Source of the DNA: BS750m-G4 sp964472195
GTDB lineage: Bacteria; Bacteroidota; Ignavibacteria; Tepidaquicellales; Tepidaquicellaceae
DNA length: 17,983 nt
Direction of reading: 5' to 3'
NCBI GenBank assembly: GCA_964472195.1
Contig: CAYYJH010000058.1
Span: forward strand, 1 to 17,983
How positions within the stretch are numbered: the first letter of the stretch is position 1; each line of letters opens with the position of its first letter. The notes under the pieces were generated by a model, which was not told the origin of the DNA, ran no database searches, and saw only the letters and a list, made by a program, of their open reading frames with translations. A program made the position numbers and the translations under genes. Below, piece after piece: positions 1-7,562 of the stretch.

Positions 1-82
1 AATATTCTGACGGAGTTAATTAAAGTAATGTTAAAGTTACAAAGGATAAAAATATTACAATATAATTTAATTTATAAATAAT

Positions 83-973
83 ATGATTATTGAAGATTTT
101 AATTATTACAAACCTCAATCTATCAAAGAAGCTTGCAAGTTACTTGAGCAAAGTGAAAATGGTGCACCGATAGCGGGTGGTACTGATATCCTGGTTGAAA
201 TAAAGCAAGGATTAAGACATAATAAAGAAATAGTTTCGTTATCCGGGATAGATGCTTTAAAAAACATACGTGAAGATAATAATAGAATTGAAATAGGAGC
301 TGGTGTTACACATAATGAAGTTGTCCTGTCACCTTTAATTCAGAAATATTTTCCATCTGTTACTGAAGCTGCTGCTAAGATTGGAACCGATCAAATCAGG
401 AACACGGGAACGATTGGAGGCAATCTTTGTACGGGTGCTTCATGCTGTGATATGGCGCCAATTTTGCTTGCACTAAATGCATTCGTGGAAATTGCATCAT
501 CTACAAATTCCAGGAATGTTTCATTAAAAGATTTTTTTGTTTTTCATAAAGAGACTTCGCTTGGTAAAGGGGAGCTAATGAAAAAAATTGTTCTATCTAA
601 GCCAAAGCCAAACACGGGAGCAAGTTTTGAGAAATTTGGATTAAGAGAAACAGCATCAATTTCTGTTGCTTCTGCAGCGGCAATGGTAAAATTTGAAAAT
701 GGAATTTGTTCAGATGCCTGTATTGTTGTCGGGGCGGTTGCTCCGACACCAATTATCTGTAATGGTACGAATAAAATGTTAAACGGGAAAAAGATTTTGG
801 AATTTACTGAAGATTCTGAGATTCTTAAACAAGCAGTGAAATTAGCATCTGATGATTCAATCCCTATTGATGATATTCGCGGAACTGCTACGTATCGTAA
901 AGAAATAATAAAGGTATTAACAAAAAGAGTGATCATAAAAGCAGTAAAGAGAACAGATAAGAACCAATTATAA
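83..973 (+). CDS. FAD-binding subunit of a molybdenum hydroxylase (CoxM/HcrB type)
   Basis: This 296-residue protein is the medium, flavin-carrying subunit of the xanthine dehydrogenase superfamily. It passes electrons between the iron-sulfur clusters of the partner subunit and an external acceptor in the cytoplasm. Visible family marks are the N-terminal FAD motif AGGTD at residues 31-35, the second FAD segment TGTIGGNLC at about 108-116, and a CODH_FAD_C-like C-terminal half from about residue 180. The length is normal for the family, so the extra [4Fe-4S] loop known in Thauera HcrB is probably absent. Three cysteines (C116, C121, C122) sit in the second FAD segment, where relatives often have small residues. 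The ATG at 83 follows an AT-rich leader without a Shine-Dalgarno. The fused catalytic subunit starts 31 bases downstream, so the two are very likely cotranscribed. The substrate cannot be read from this subunit. Confidence 0.9.
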   Translation: MIIEDFNYYKPQSIKEACKLLEQSENGAPIAGGTDILVEIKQGLRHNKEIVSLSGIDALKNIREDNNRIEIGAGVTHNEVVLSPLIQKYFPSVTEAAAKIGTDQIRNTGTIGGNLCTGASCCDMAPILLALNAFVEIASSTNSRNVSLKDFFVFHKETSLGKGELMKKIVLSKPKPNTGASFEKFGLRETASISVASAAAMVKFENGICSDACIVVGAVAPTPIICNGTNKMLNGKKILEFTEDSEILKQAVKLASDDSIPIDDIRGTATYRKEIIKVLTKRVIIKAVKRTDKNQL

Positions 974-1004
974 ACAGAAAACATAATAAACTTTAATATA
1001 ATTA

Positions 1005-3803
1005 ATGAAGAAACTTGTCAAAATAGTGGTTAACGGTACAGAGCACGAGGTTGCTGTTCGACCGGGTACAACGTTACTTGATTTAATAAGGGAAGAACTC
1101 AGGCTAACCGGTACAAAGAAAGGATGTGAACTTGGGGATTGCGGTGCTTGTACCGTAATCATGGATGGCAAACCGGTAAACTCATGTCTTGTACTCGCTC
1201 TTGAAGCTGATGGTAAAAATGTCACAACAATAGAAGGTTTATCGAATGGGGAGAAACTCCATCCTATTCAGCATGCATTCGTCGTAAAAGGAGCAATTCA
1301 GTGCGGTTATTGTACACCCGGAATGATAGTTCGAACAAAGGCATTATTAGATGAGAACCCCGATGCAACGGATGCTGTAATAAGAAAGGCATTATCGGGT
1401 AATTTATGCCGCTGTACGGGTTATACAAAAATATTTGAAGCAATAGACTCAGCTAAAGCTTACATGAAAGGAGAAAAGCCAAAGGAGATAAAATTTCAGC
1501 CACAGAAATCTGTTAAGGACCTTTCTATAGTAGGTAAACGTCTTCCAAAAATCGATGCACCTGATAAAGCTACCGGAAGAGCTTTGTATACTGATGATAT
1601 TATGTTGCCGAATATGATCTACGGGAAATTTCTCTTTAGTCCACATGCACATGCCCGGATTGTTTCAATAAATGCTGACAAAGCTAAGGCATTGAAGGGT
1701 GTGAAGGTCGTTCTCACAGGGGATGATGTACCAGATATTACATATGGAACATCTCCGCCAAGATATGATGAGACCGTACTTGCAAAAGATAAGGTAAGAT
1801 TTGTTGGAGATGTGGTTGCAGCTGTAGCAGCTGTTAATGAAGAAACCTGTTATAAAGCTTTAAAGTTAATTGATGTTGAATATGAAGTATTACCAGCTGT
1901 ATTTGATCCTGAAAAAGCTATGGAAGACGGAGCTCCAAGGCTTTTTGAGCATAAATACGAGAATAATATTAATACACGAGTTGACCATCATTTCGGAGAT
2001 ATCGAAAAGGGTTTTGCTGAAGCAGATTATATAAGGGAAGAGCGTTTTATCGGTAACCGTGTATATCAAAATCCTATGGAACCTCATTGTGCCATTGCTG
2101 AATGGGATCATCATGGGAGAGTTACTCTGTATACATCTACTCAGGTTGTTCATTATGTTCATCACCAGTTATCTCATATTCTAGGATTACCTTTAGGCGA
2201 CATAAGAGTTATTATGAATAATTGCGGAGGTGGTTTTGGTGCAAAAGCTGCGACAAACATTCTCGAAGTTATGTCAGTTTTTCTTTCTAAGGAAGCCGCC
2301 TGTCCGGTGAAAATGCGATTCACAAGGGAAGAAATGTATCTGTACGGAAGAGGGCGTCACAAACAGTTTATAGATATGAAAATCGGAGTTAAAAATGATG
2401 GCACAATCACTGCGGTAAAGCAGAAAGCAGTGTTAGAAGGTGGTGCTTACTCAAGTTTCGGTATTGTTTCTACTTACTATGCTGGCTCGATGCTTACAAC
2501 ACTCTATAAATTTCCAAATTACAAATATGATGGTTTCAGGGTGAATACCAATTTACCTCCCTGTGGTGCGATGCGTGGACATGGGACACCCCACCCCCGG
2601 TTTGCATTTGAATCCATGTTGTCAATGATTGCTGATGACATAGGAATGGATCATATCGATATTAGATTAAAAAATGCAATGGAGCCTGAGTATCGTACTT
2701 GTAACGATCTTGATATACATTCCTGCGAATTGACAGCCTGTCTTGAAAAAGTAAGAGAAAAATCCGGATGGGATGAGAAAAAGGGAAAACTTCCTACGGG
2801 AAGGGGAATAGGGATAGGCTGTGGTGGTTTTGTGTCGGGAGCAGGCTATCCAATTTACAGGTCTAAGTTTCCACATTCAAATGCAACTATAAAAGTTCAG
2901 GAAGATGGTTCGAGAGCTGTATTGTTTATTGGTGATGCTGATATCGGACAGGGATCTGATACAGTATTAGCACAGGCTGCCTCTGAGGCTATGGGTATTT
3001 CTTTTGATAGAATTAGTGTGGTTTCTGCTGACAGTGATTTGACGCCTTTAGGATTTGGTGCTTATTCGAGCCGTGTTACACTTATGGGCGGAAATGCTTC
3101 CAAGATGGCGGGTGAAGAGGTTAGGAAACAATTACTGTCTATTGCATCTGAGATTTTAAATGTAAAAGAGAACAAGCTTGAAGTAAGAGACAATAAGATT
3201 TTTGAAAGAAGTAATCCCGAAAAATTCATTCCATGGGAGAAAGCTGCCAAAGAATTCTTTTCGAAGAAAGGTCCTCTTGTAGGTAAAGGACATTATTCGC
3301 CCCCTGAAGGGCTTGGAGGTAAGTACAAAGGAGCTGCAGTCGGAACATCGCCTGCTTTTTCATTCTCAGCTTCCGTTTGTGAGGTTGAAGTTGATATGGA
3401 AACCGGTAAAGTAAAAGTTTTAAATTTTTGGGATGCGCATGACTGCGGAACTGCGATTAATCCTATGGCGGTTGAAGGGCAGGTGGAAGGTGCAATTGTG
3501 ATGGGGATGAGTGAAACTCTTCTTGAAGATGAGGTGTTTGATGAAAAGGGAAAATTAAAAAATGCAGACCTGCATAATTATTTAATTGCTACATCTGCCG
3601 ACACGCCGGATATAGATTCTACTATTGTCGATAGCTATGAGCCGGAAGGTCCTTTCGGTGCAAAAGAAGTAGGTGAAGGAGCAACATTACCGGTACTCGG
3701 TGCTGTTGCAAATGCTATTGCAGATGCAATAGGAGTCAGAATTTTTGAATTACCAATTACTCCCGAGAAAATTCTTGAAGCAATAAAAAATAAGGGGAAA
3801 TGA
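1005..3803 (+). CDS. Molybdenum hydroxylase, fused [2Fe-2S] and molybdopterin subunit
   Basis: This 932-residue protein joins the small iron-sulfur subunit and the large molybdopterin-binding subunit of the xanthine dehydrogenase family. Residues 1-80 form a plant-type ferredoxin domain with ligands C41, C46, C49 and C61. Residues 85-155 form the second [2Fe-2S] domain with C100, C103, C135 and C137. The molybdenum part begins near residue 175. It shows the GGGFG loop at 408-412, the AMRGHG segment with R524, and the VGE motif with the expected catalytic glutamate E891. The AMRGHG and GAKEVGEG segments remind me of 4-hydroxybenzoyl-CoA reductase alpha subunits, but aldehyde, nicotinate or purine substrates are also possible. 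No signal peptide is present, so it should be cytoplasmic. The Fe-S plus Mo fusion resembles Desulfovibrio aldehyde oxidoreductase, yet here a separate FAD subunit lies just upstream. No molybdopterin-maturation gene is visible in the window. Confidence 0.92.
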   Translation: MKKLVKIVVNGTEHEVAVRPGTTLLDLIREELRLTGTKKGCELGDCGACTVIMDGKPVNSCLVLALEADGKNVTTIEGLSNGEKLHPIQHAFVVKGAIQCGYCTPGMIVRTKALLDENPDATDAVIRKALSGNLCRCTGYTKIFEAIDSAKAYMKGEKPKEIKFQPQKSVKDLSIVGKRLPKIDAPDKATGRALYTDDIMLPNMIYGKFLFSPHAHARIVSINADKAKALKGVKVVLTGDDVPDITYGTSPPRYDETVLAKDKVRFVGDVVAAVAAVNEETCYKALKLIDVEYEVLPAVFDPEKAMEDGAPRLFEHKYENNINTRVDHHFGDIEKGFAEADYIREERFIGNRVYQNPMEPHCAIAEWDHHGRVTLYTSTQVVHYVHHQLSHILGLPLGDIRVIMNNCGGGFGAKAATNILEVMSVFLSKEAACPVKMRFTREEMYLYGRGRHKQFIDMKIGVKNDGTITAVKQKAVLEGGAYSSFGIVSTYYAGSMLTTLYKFPNYKYDGFRVNTNLPPCGAMRGHGTPHPRFAFESMLSMIADDIGMDHIDIRLKNAMEPEYRTCNDLDIHSCELTACLEKVREKSGWDEKKGKLPTGRGIGIGCGGFVSGAGYPIYRSKFPHSNATIKVQEDGSRAVLFIGDADIGQGSDTVLAQAASEAMGISFDRISVVSADSDLTPLGFGAYSSRVTLMGGNASKMAGEEVRKQLLSIASEILNVKENKLEVRDNKIFERSNPEKFIPWEKAAKEFFSKKGPLVGKGHYSPPEGLGGKYKGAAVGTSPAFSFSASVCEVEVDMETGKVKVLNFWDAHDCGTAINPMAVEGQVEGAIVMGMSETLLEDEVFDEKGKLKNADLHNYLIATSADTPDIDSTIVDSYEPEGPFGAKEVGEGATLPVLGAVANAIADAIGVRIFELPITPEKILEAIKNKGK

Positions 3804-3859
3804 AATTTTTAGTGATAACTGAATAATTAATATTTTTATCAAAATTAAACAATAATAAA

Positions 3860-4243
3860 ATGAATTACGGACTGTCAAAAAAAATTGATTTACCATATGA
3901 AGAAGCAATTTCGAAAGTAACTGATGAACTGAAGAAAGAAGGATTTGGAATTCTTACGGAGATAGATGTAAAAGCAACTCTAAAGAAAAAACTTAATGTA
4001 GATGTAGATAAGTATATCATACTCGGAGCGTGCAACCCTGGGTTTGCACACCAGGCTTTGCAAATTGAGCATGAACTTGGATTACTTTTACCTTGCAATA
4101 CGATTGTCTATGAGAAAGAAGGGGAAGTGTTTGTATCTATTATGAATCCGGAAATAATGTCATCTGTTGTAGATAATGAAAAACTTGTCAGTGTTGCAGA
4201 AGAAGTAAAAAGTTTACTGCAAAAGGTGTTAGACAGTGTTTAA
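3860..4243 (+). CDS. DUF302 family protein
   Basis: This 127-residue protein matches the DUF302 pattern: an N-terminal strand and helix (SYEEAI-like, here PYEEAISKV at 12-20), then GFGILTEID at 28-36, GACNPGFAHQAL at 56-67 and LLPCN at 76-80. The family is a small alpha/beta fold of unknown biochemical role. It has two cysteines, C58 and C79, in conserved-looking positions, which could bind a metal or act in redox chemistry, but that is inference. There is no signal peptide or membrane segment. It starts 56 bases after the molybdenum hydroxylase on the same strand and may be cotranscribed with it. A 305-base spacer follows it, so it is probably the last gene of that unit. Confidence 0.85.
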   Translation: MNYGLSKKIDLPYEEAISKVTDELKKEGFGILTEIDVKATLKKKLNVDVDKYIILGACNPGFAHQALQIEHELGLLLPCNTIVYEKEGEVFVSIMNPEIMSSVVDNEKLVSVAEEVKSLLQKVLDSV

Positions 4244-4278
4244 TTTTTAAGTTTTGGTCAGGGATTGTCAGCAATAAA

Positions 4279-4468
4279 AATTTCAAATAACAAGCACCAA
4301 ATCTCAAATAAATTTCAAGGAGTTTTGACTATCCTTTGCTTAGCCTTATTGAGAAAAGGATAAATGATTTGAATAATACATTAACAAAAATCACAGAGCT
4401 CAAACTATTTTTGACATTTATATTTTAGAATTAGGTTTTTATTTGTTATTTGAATTTTGAAATTTATT
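4279..4468. repeat. Nested imperfect inverted repeats in intergenic spacer
   Basis: The 305-base gap between the DUF302 gene and the sirtuin gene has no convincing ORF but shows symmetrical structure. The arm at 4279-4293 (AATTTCAAATAACAA) pairs with 4443-4457 at 14 of 15 positions. The arm at 4307-4318 (AATAAATTTCAA) is the exact reverse complement of 4457-4468. Inside them an 8-base stem, TATCCTTT at 4330-4337 with AAAGGATA at 4355-4362, encloses a 17-base loop. The outer arms consist of CAAATAACAA-like motifs, a style I associate with dispersed intergenic repeats in environmental genomes. It could be a relic of a small non-autonomous repeat. Low-complexity AT sequence makes chance pairing a real alternative. 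Confidence 0.4.
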
Positions 4469-4548
4469 ATTCCTTGTTAATCCGGGTCATTGGTTTAATA
4501 AGGGTTTAGAATGTTCTTAATTAAGATTCAAATTAATTTTTTCATTAC

Positions 4549-5241
4549 ATGAAAAAGAAAATTGTTGTGCTTACTGGATCGGGTGTAAGTGCCGAAAGTG
4601 GTTTATCGACGTTCAGGGGTGCAGGTGGCTTGTGGGAAGGACATGATGTAACTCAGGTTGCATCACCGCATGCGTGGAATGCAGACAAGGAGATGGTTCT
4701 CAGATTTTACAACCAGAGAAGGAAGCAGCTTGGTGAGGTTGAACCAAATTCTGCGCATTTAGCATTGGTAATGCTTGAAGAAAAGTTTGAAGTGGAGATT
4801 GTGACACAAAACGTTGATGACCTTCACGAGAGAGCCGGTTCGAAGAACATACTTCATCTCCATGGTGAGTTAAGGAAAGTCAGAAGCACTGTTGATCCTT
4901 CATTGGTTTATGACATAGGGTACAAAGCAATAAATCTAGGTGATAAGTGTGAGAAAGGTTCACAGTTGAGACCACATGTGGTCTGGTTTGGAGAAGCAGT
5001 TCCGGAAATTCAGAACGCAGCGGCTATCTCAACAAAAGCAGATATATTTATTGTAGTTGGTACCTCTTTAATTGTTTATCCTGCTGCAGGTCTTATTAAC
5101 TATGTACCAGAAGAAGCAATGAAATATATTATTGATCCTGTCAAACCCGAAGCTTATGGTTTTATTTCCAACATCGAGTTTATAGAGGAAAAAGCCACTG
5201 TTGGTTTACCAATATTGGTTGGTAAGCTGCTGGGGAAATGA
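4549..5241 (+). CDS. cobB: NAD-dependent protein deacylase, sirtuin family (SIRT5-like)
   Basis: This 230-residue sirtuin removes acyl groups from lysines using NAD. The sequence shows the NAD-binding motif TGSGVSAESGLSTFRG at 9-24, TQNVD at 86-90, the catalytic histidine H105 in HLHGE, and RPHVVWFGE at 141-149. Y54 and R57 form the YxxR pair that in class III sirtuins (SIRT5, Escherichia coli CobB) binds negatively charged acyl groups, so desuccinylase or demalonylase activity is plausible. The region between H105 and RPHVVWFGE normally carries four zinc-binding cysteines; here there is only C134, the sole cysteine in the protein. From memory, Bacteroidota CobB proteins share this loss together with the GDKCEKGSQL segment, so it looks like a lineage trait rather than decay. 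Its gene stands apart from its neighbours, with 305 bases upstream and 100 bases before glgA. Confidence 0.93.
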   Translation: MKKKIVVLTGSGVSAESGLSTFRGAGGLWEGHDVTQVASPHAWNADKEMVLRFYNQRRKQLGEVEPNSAHLALVMLEEKFEVEIVTQNVDDLHERAGSKNILHLHGELRKVRSTVDPSLVYDIGYKAINLGDKCEKGSQLRPHVVWFGEAVPEIQNAAAISTKADIFIVVGTSLIVYPAAGLINYVPEEAMKYIIDPVKPEAYGFISNIEFIEEKATVGLPILVGKLLGK

Positions 5242-5292
5242 TTCCTTAACACAATTCCATCTTTCAGTTAATTATATGTTCTCTTAATTGCG

Positions 5293-5323
5293 TTGAATGT
5301 CAGGACTATAATTTTTATTTTTG
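5293..5323 (+). promoter_or_regulatory. Bacteroidota-type promoter of glgA
   Basis: A -33 TTG at 5293-5295 and a -7 box TATTTTTG at 5316-5323, matching the Bacteroidota consensus TAnnTTTG, are separated by 20 bases. The -7 box ends 18 bases before the glgA start codon, so the leader would be only about 12 bases, which suits the lack of a Shine-Dalgarno there. The assignment rests on consensus match alone. Confidence 0.6.
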
Positions 5324-5341
5324 TAAAATTTAAAATCTTAG

Positions 5342-6826
5342 ATGGCAAAAGGTTATAATGTTCTTTTCGTCTCCAGTGAGGTTTATCCGTATTCCAAAAC
5401 AGGAGGTTTAGCAGATGTTTCAAATTCCCTTCCTCAAGCTCTGAATTCACTTGGTAATGAAGTACGGATTATTACACCAAAATACGGACAGCTTGACGAG
5501 AGAAGGTTGCAGATCCACGAAATAAAAAGGCTAAAAGATCTCACAGTCAACGTGAACGGAAAGGCAAGAAAGTTTAGTATAAAGTCTTCTTTTATACACG
5601 GTAAAAACACAAAAGCACAAATCTATCTTTTAGAGAACCAGGACTATTTCAGAAACAAAGGTATTTATCAGAACATCAGAACGAAGAAAGATTTTCCCAA
5701 TAATGATGAAAGATATTTTTTCTTTTGTAAGGCAGTGCTTGAAATACTCGAAATATTGCAATGGAAGCCAGATATAATACATTGTAATGATTGGCAGACA
5801 GGTTTAATTCCTGCGTTGCTGAAAACTGTTTATAAGAACAATTCCCACATTAAGGACATTAAAACAATTTTCACGATTCATAATTTAGCTTACCAGGGGA
5901 ATTTCCCGAAATCATCATTCAAAAAGAATAACCTGCCTGATTCTGTCTTCACTGAAAAAGGAGGATACCATCATGGGAAATTTAGCTATCTTAAGACCGC
6001 ACTTAACTATTCAGACAAGATAACTACGGTAAGTGAGAAATATGCAAAGGAAATAAGGTCGGATAAAGATTACAGCTGCGGTATGAAAGAGGTTTTGAAC
6101 AGAAGGAAAAGAGACCTTGAGGGTATCTTGAACGGAATCGATTATTCGGTATGGAATCCTAATGTTGACAAAATCATTAAATACAGGTATACTCGCCAGG
6201 AGATTCCTTTAAAATATGAAAACAAGCGTGAGCTTTTAATTAAGTATAAACTCGAATATGATGAAAACGTTCCTTTGATAGGTATGGTTACTAGACTGGT
6301 AGATCAGAAAGGATTTAATTTAGTGATGAAGATTCTACCAAAGCTGATGAAAGAAAACATACAGATGATAATTTTGGGAGTTGGTGAAGAAAAGTATCAG
6401 AAATTTTTAATGAGAGCAAAGAAGAAATATACAAAGAAACTAATAGTTCATGTGGGTTTTAACGAGGAATTAGCTCATCATATAGAAGCAGGTTGTGATA
6501 TGTATTTAATGCCGTCAAAATATGAACCGTGTGGATTGAATCAAATGTACAGTCTCAGGTATGGAACAGTGCCCATTGTAAGAGATACCGGCGGATTATC
6601 CGATACGGTTAAAGACTATAGAAAACCAGATGGCAATGGATTTTTATTCCAAAGATACGATGAGAATGAACTTTATAAAACTATAATGAAAGCTGTTTCT
6701 ATATTTAATAAAGATAATAAGAAATGGTATTCGATAATCAGGAATGGAATGACGCTTGATTTTTCATGGAAAGTTTCTGCAAAAAAATATATTGGTTTAT
6801 ACAAAAAACTGTTAGCCTCCAAATAA
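5342..6826 (+). CDS. glgA: Glycogen (starch) synthase, GT5 family
   Basis: This 494-residue cytoplasmic glucosyltransferase extends alpha-1,4-glucan chains from ADP-glucose. The N-terminal domain (GT5) carries the KTGGLADV motif starting at K19, which binds the nucleotide sugar, and DIIHCNDWQTGLIP near residue 143. The C-terminal GT1-type domain holds the PSKYEPCGLNQMYSLRYGTVPIVRDTGGLSDTV block at about residues 390-425, split here as PSKYEPCGLNQ and GTVPIVRDTGGLSDT; its glutamate in YEPCG belongs to the E-x7-E catalytic region. The length is typical for bacterial GlgA. It starts at ATG 5342, directly downstream of a TTG / TAnnTTTG promoter. No other glycogen gene (glgB, glgC, glgP) is in the window. 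It is followed on the same strand by a phosphatase, a lipoprotein and an outer-membrane protein. I recall glgA sitting beside DUF4270 genes in Flavobacteria, which fits this order. Confidence 0.95.
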   Translation: MAKGYNVLFVSSEVYPYSKTGGLADVSNSLPQALNSLGNEVRIITPKYGQLDERRLQIHEIKRLKDLTVNVNGKARKFSIKSSFIHGKNTKAQIYLLENQDYFRNKGIYQNIRTKKDFPNNDERYFFFCKAVLEILEILQWKPDIIHCNDWQTGLIPALLKTVYKNNSHIKDIKTIFTIHNLAYQGNFPKSSFKKNNLPDSVFTEKGGYHHGKFSYLKTALNYSDKITTVSEKYAKEIRSDKDYSCGMKEVLNRRKRDLEGILNGIDYSVWNPNVDKIIKYRYTRQEIPLKYENKRELLIKYKLEYDENVPLIGMVTRLVDQKGFNLVMKILPKLMKENIQMIILGVGEEKYQKFLMRAKKKYTKKLIVHVGFNEELAHHIEAGCDMYLMPSKYEPCGLNQMYSLRYGTVPIVRDTGGLSDTVKDYRKPDGNGFLFQRYDENELYKTIMKAVSIFNKDNKKWYSIIRNGMTLDFSWKVSAKKYIGLYKKLLASK

Positions 6827-6904
6827 ATCATTCTCCATAAGACAAACTTTTACTTTAATATTAAAGAACTTCCTGAATTGATTTAATGTTCGAATATTAA
6901 TTCT

Positions 6905-7477
6905 ATGCAAAGAACCATTTTTTTAGATCGTGACGGAACAATTAACAGGGAAGTCAATTATCTTGTTAATACAGTTGATCTCGAAATAATCCCCGGTGTA
7001 AAGAATGCTTTAGCTGTTTTTAAAGAATTAGGATATTTAAATATAATTATTACGAATCAATCTGCAGTTGCAAGAGGATTTCTTTCGGAAGATAAACTTA
7101 ATGAGATTCATAACGAGTTAAAAAGATTACTTATTAAAGATGGTAAATCTTTAATTGACGACATTTTTTTCTCACCATATCATATCGAAGGTAAAATTGA
7201 GAAATATAAGATCGAAAGCCATGATAGAAAACCTAATATTGGATTGATTTTAAAAGCTAAAGAGAAATATAATATCGATATAGGTAAATCCTTTTTTATA
7301 GGTGATTCGTATACAGATATGAAATGTGCTGAAAATTCAAATATGAAAAGAATACTTGTCCTAACAGGTTATGGTAATGAAGAATTGATTAAATGTAAAG
7401 ATGATAAAATTGAAATCGATTATATTGCTAAAGATCTTCTGACTGCCTCTGAGTTTATCAGAAATTATAAAATTTAA
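6905..7477 (+). CDS. HAD-IIIA phosphatase, GmhB-like (heptose bisphosphatase family)
   Basis: This 190-residue protein has the full set of HAD phosphatase motifs: motif I FLDRDGT with nucleophile D8 and acid/base D10, motif II TNQS with T50, R108-K109 in HDRKPN as the motif III region, and motif IV FIGDSYTD with D134 and D138. It resembles D-glycero-D-manno-heptose 1,7-bisphosphate 7-phosphatase (GmhB) and the related histidinol-phosphatase branch. The usual GmhB CPHH...CxCRKP zinc loop is replaced by SPYHIEGKIEKYK with no cysteine (residues 90-102), so the loop probably holds no zinc. Heptose, other sugar phosphates or nucleotide-linked substrates remain possible. No other heptose pathway gene is in view. 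It starts 78 bases after glgA, suggesting a shared transcript, but a role in glycogen metabolism is not shown. Confidence 0.8.
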   Translation: MQRTIFLDRDGTINREVNYLVNTVDLEIIPGVKNALAVFKELGYLNIIITNQSAVARGFLSEDKLNEIHNELKRLLIKDGKSLIDDIFFSPYHIEGKIEKYKIESHDRKPNIGLILKAKEKYNIDIGKSFFIGDSYTDMKCAENSNMKRILVLTGYGNEELIKCKDDKIEIDYIAKDLLTASEFIRNYKI

Positions 7478-7562
7478 CTAATAATAAAAAGTATTTAGAA
7501 TATTAATCAAGAATATATTATTTTACTCTTATTATTTAAAAAAATTTGATATAAAATTATTG

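Noticed and set aside
544..984. A 146-codon open frame on the minus strand over the flavin subunit
   Set aside because: It lies opposite a strongly supported gene, has no recognisable domain and reads as the antisense shadow of codon usage in AT-rich sequence. The same holds for the other minus-strand frames over real genes (for example 968-1225, 8159-8527 and 10189-10458).
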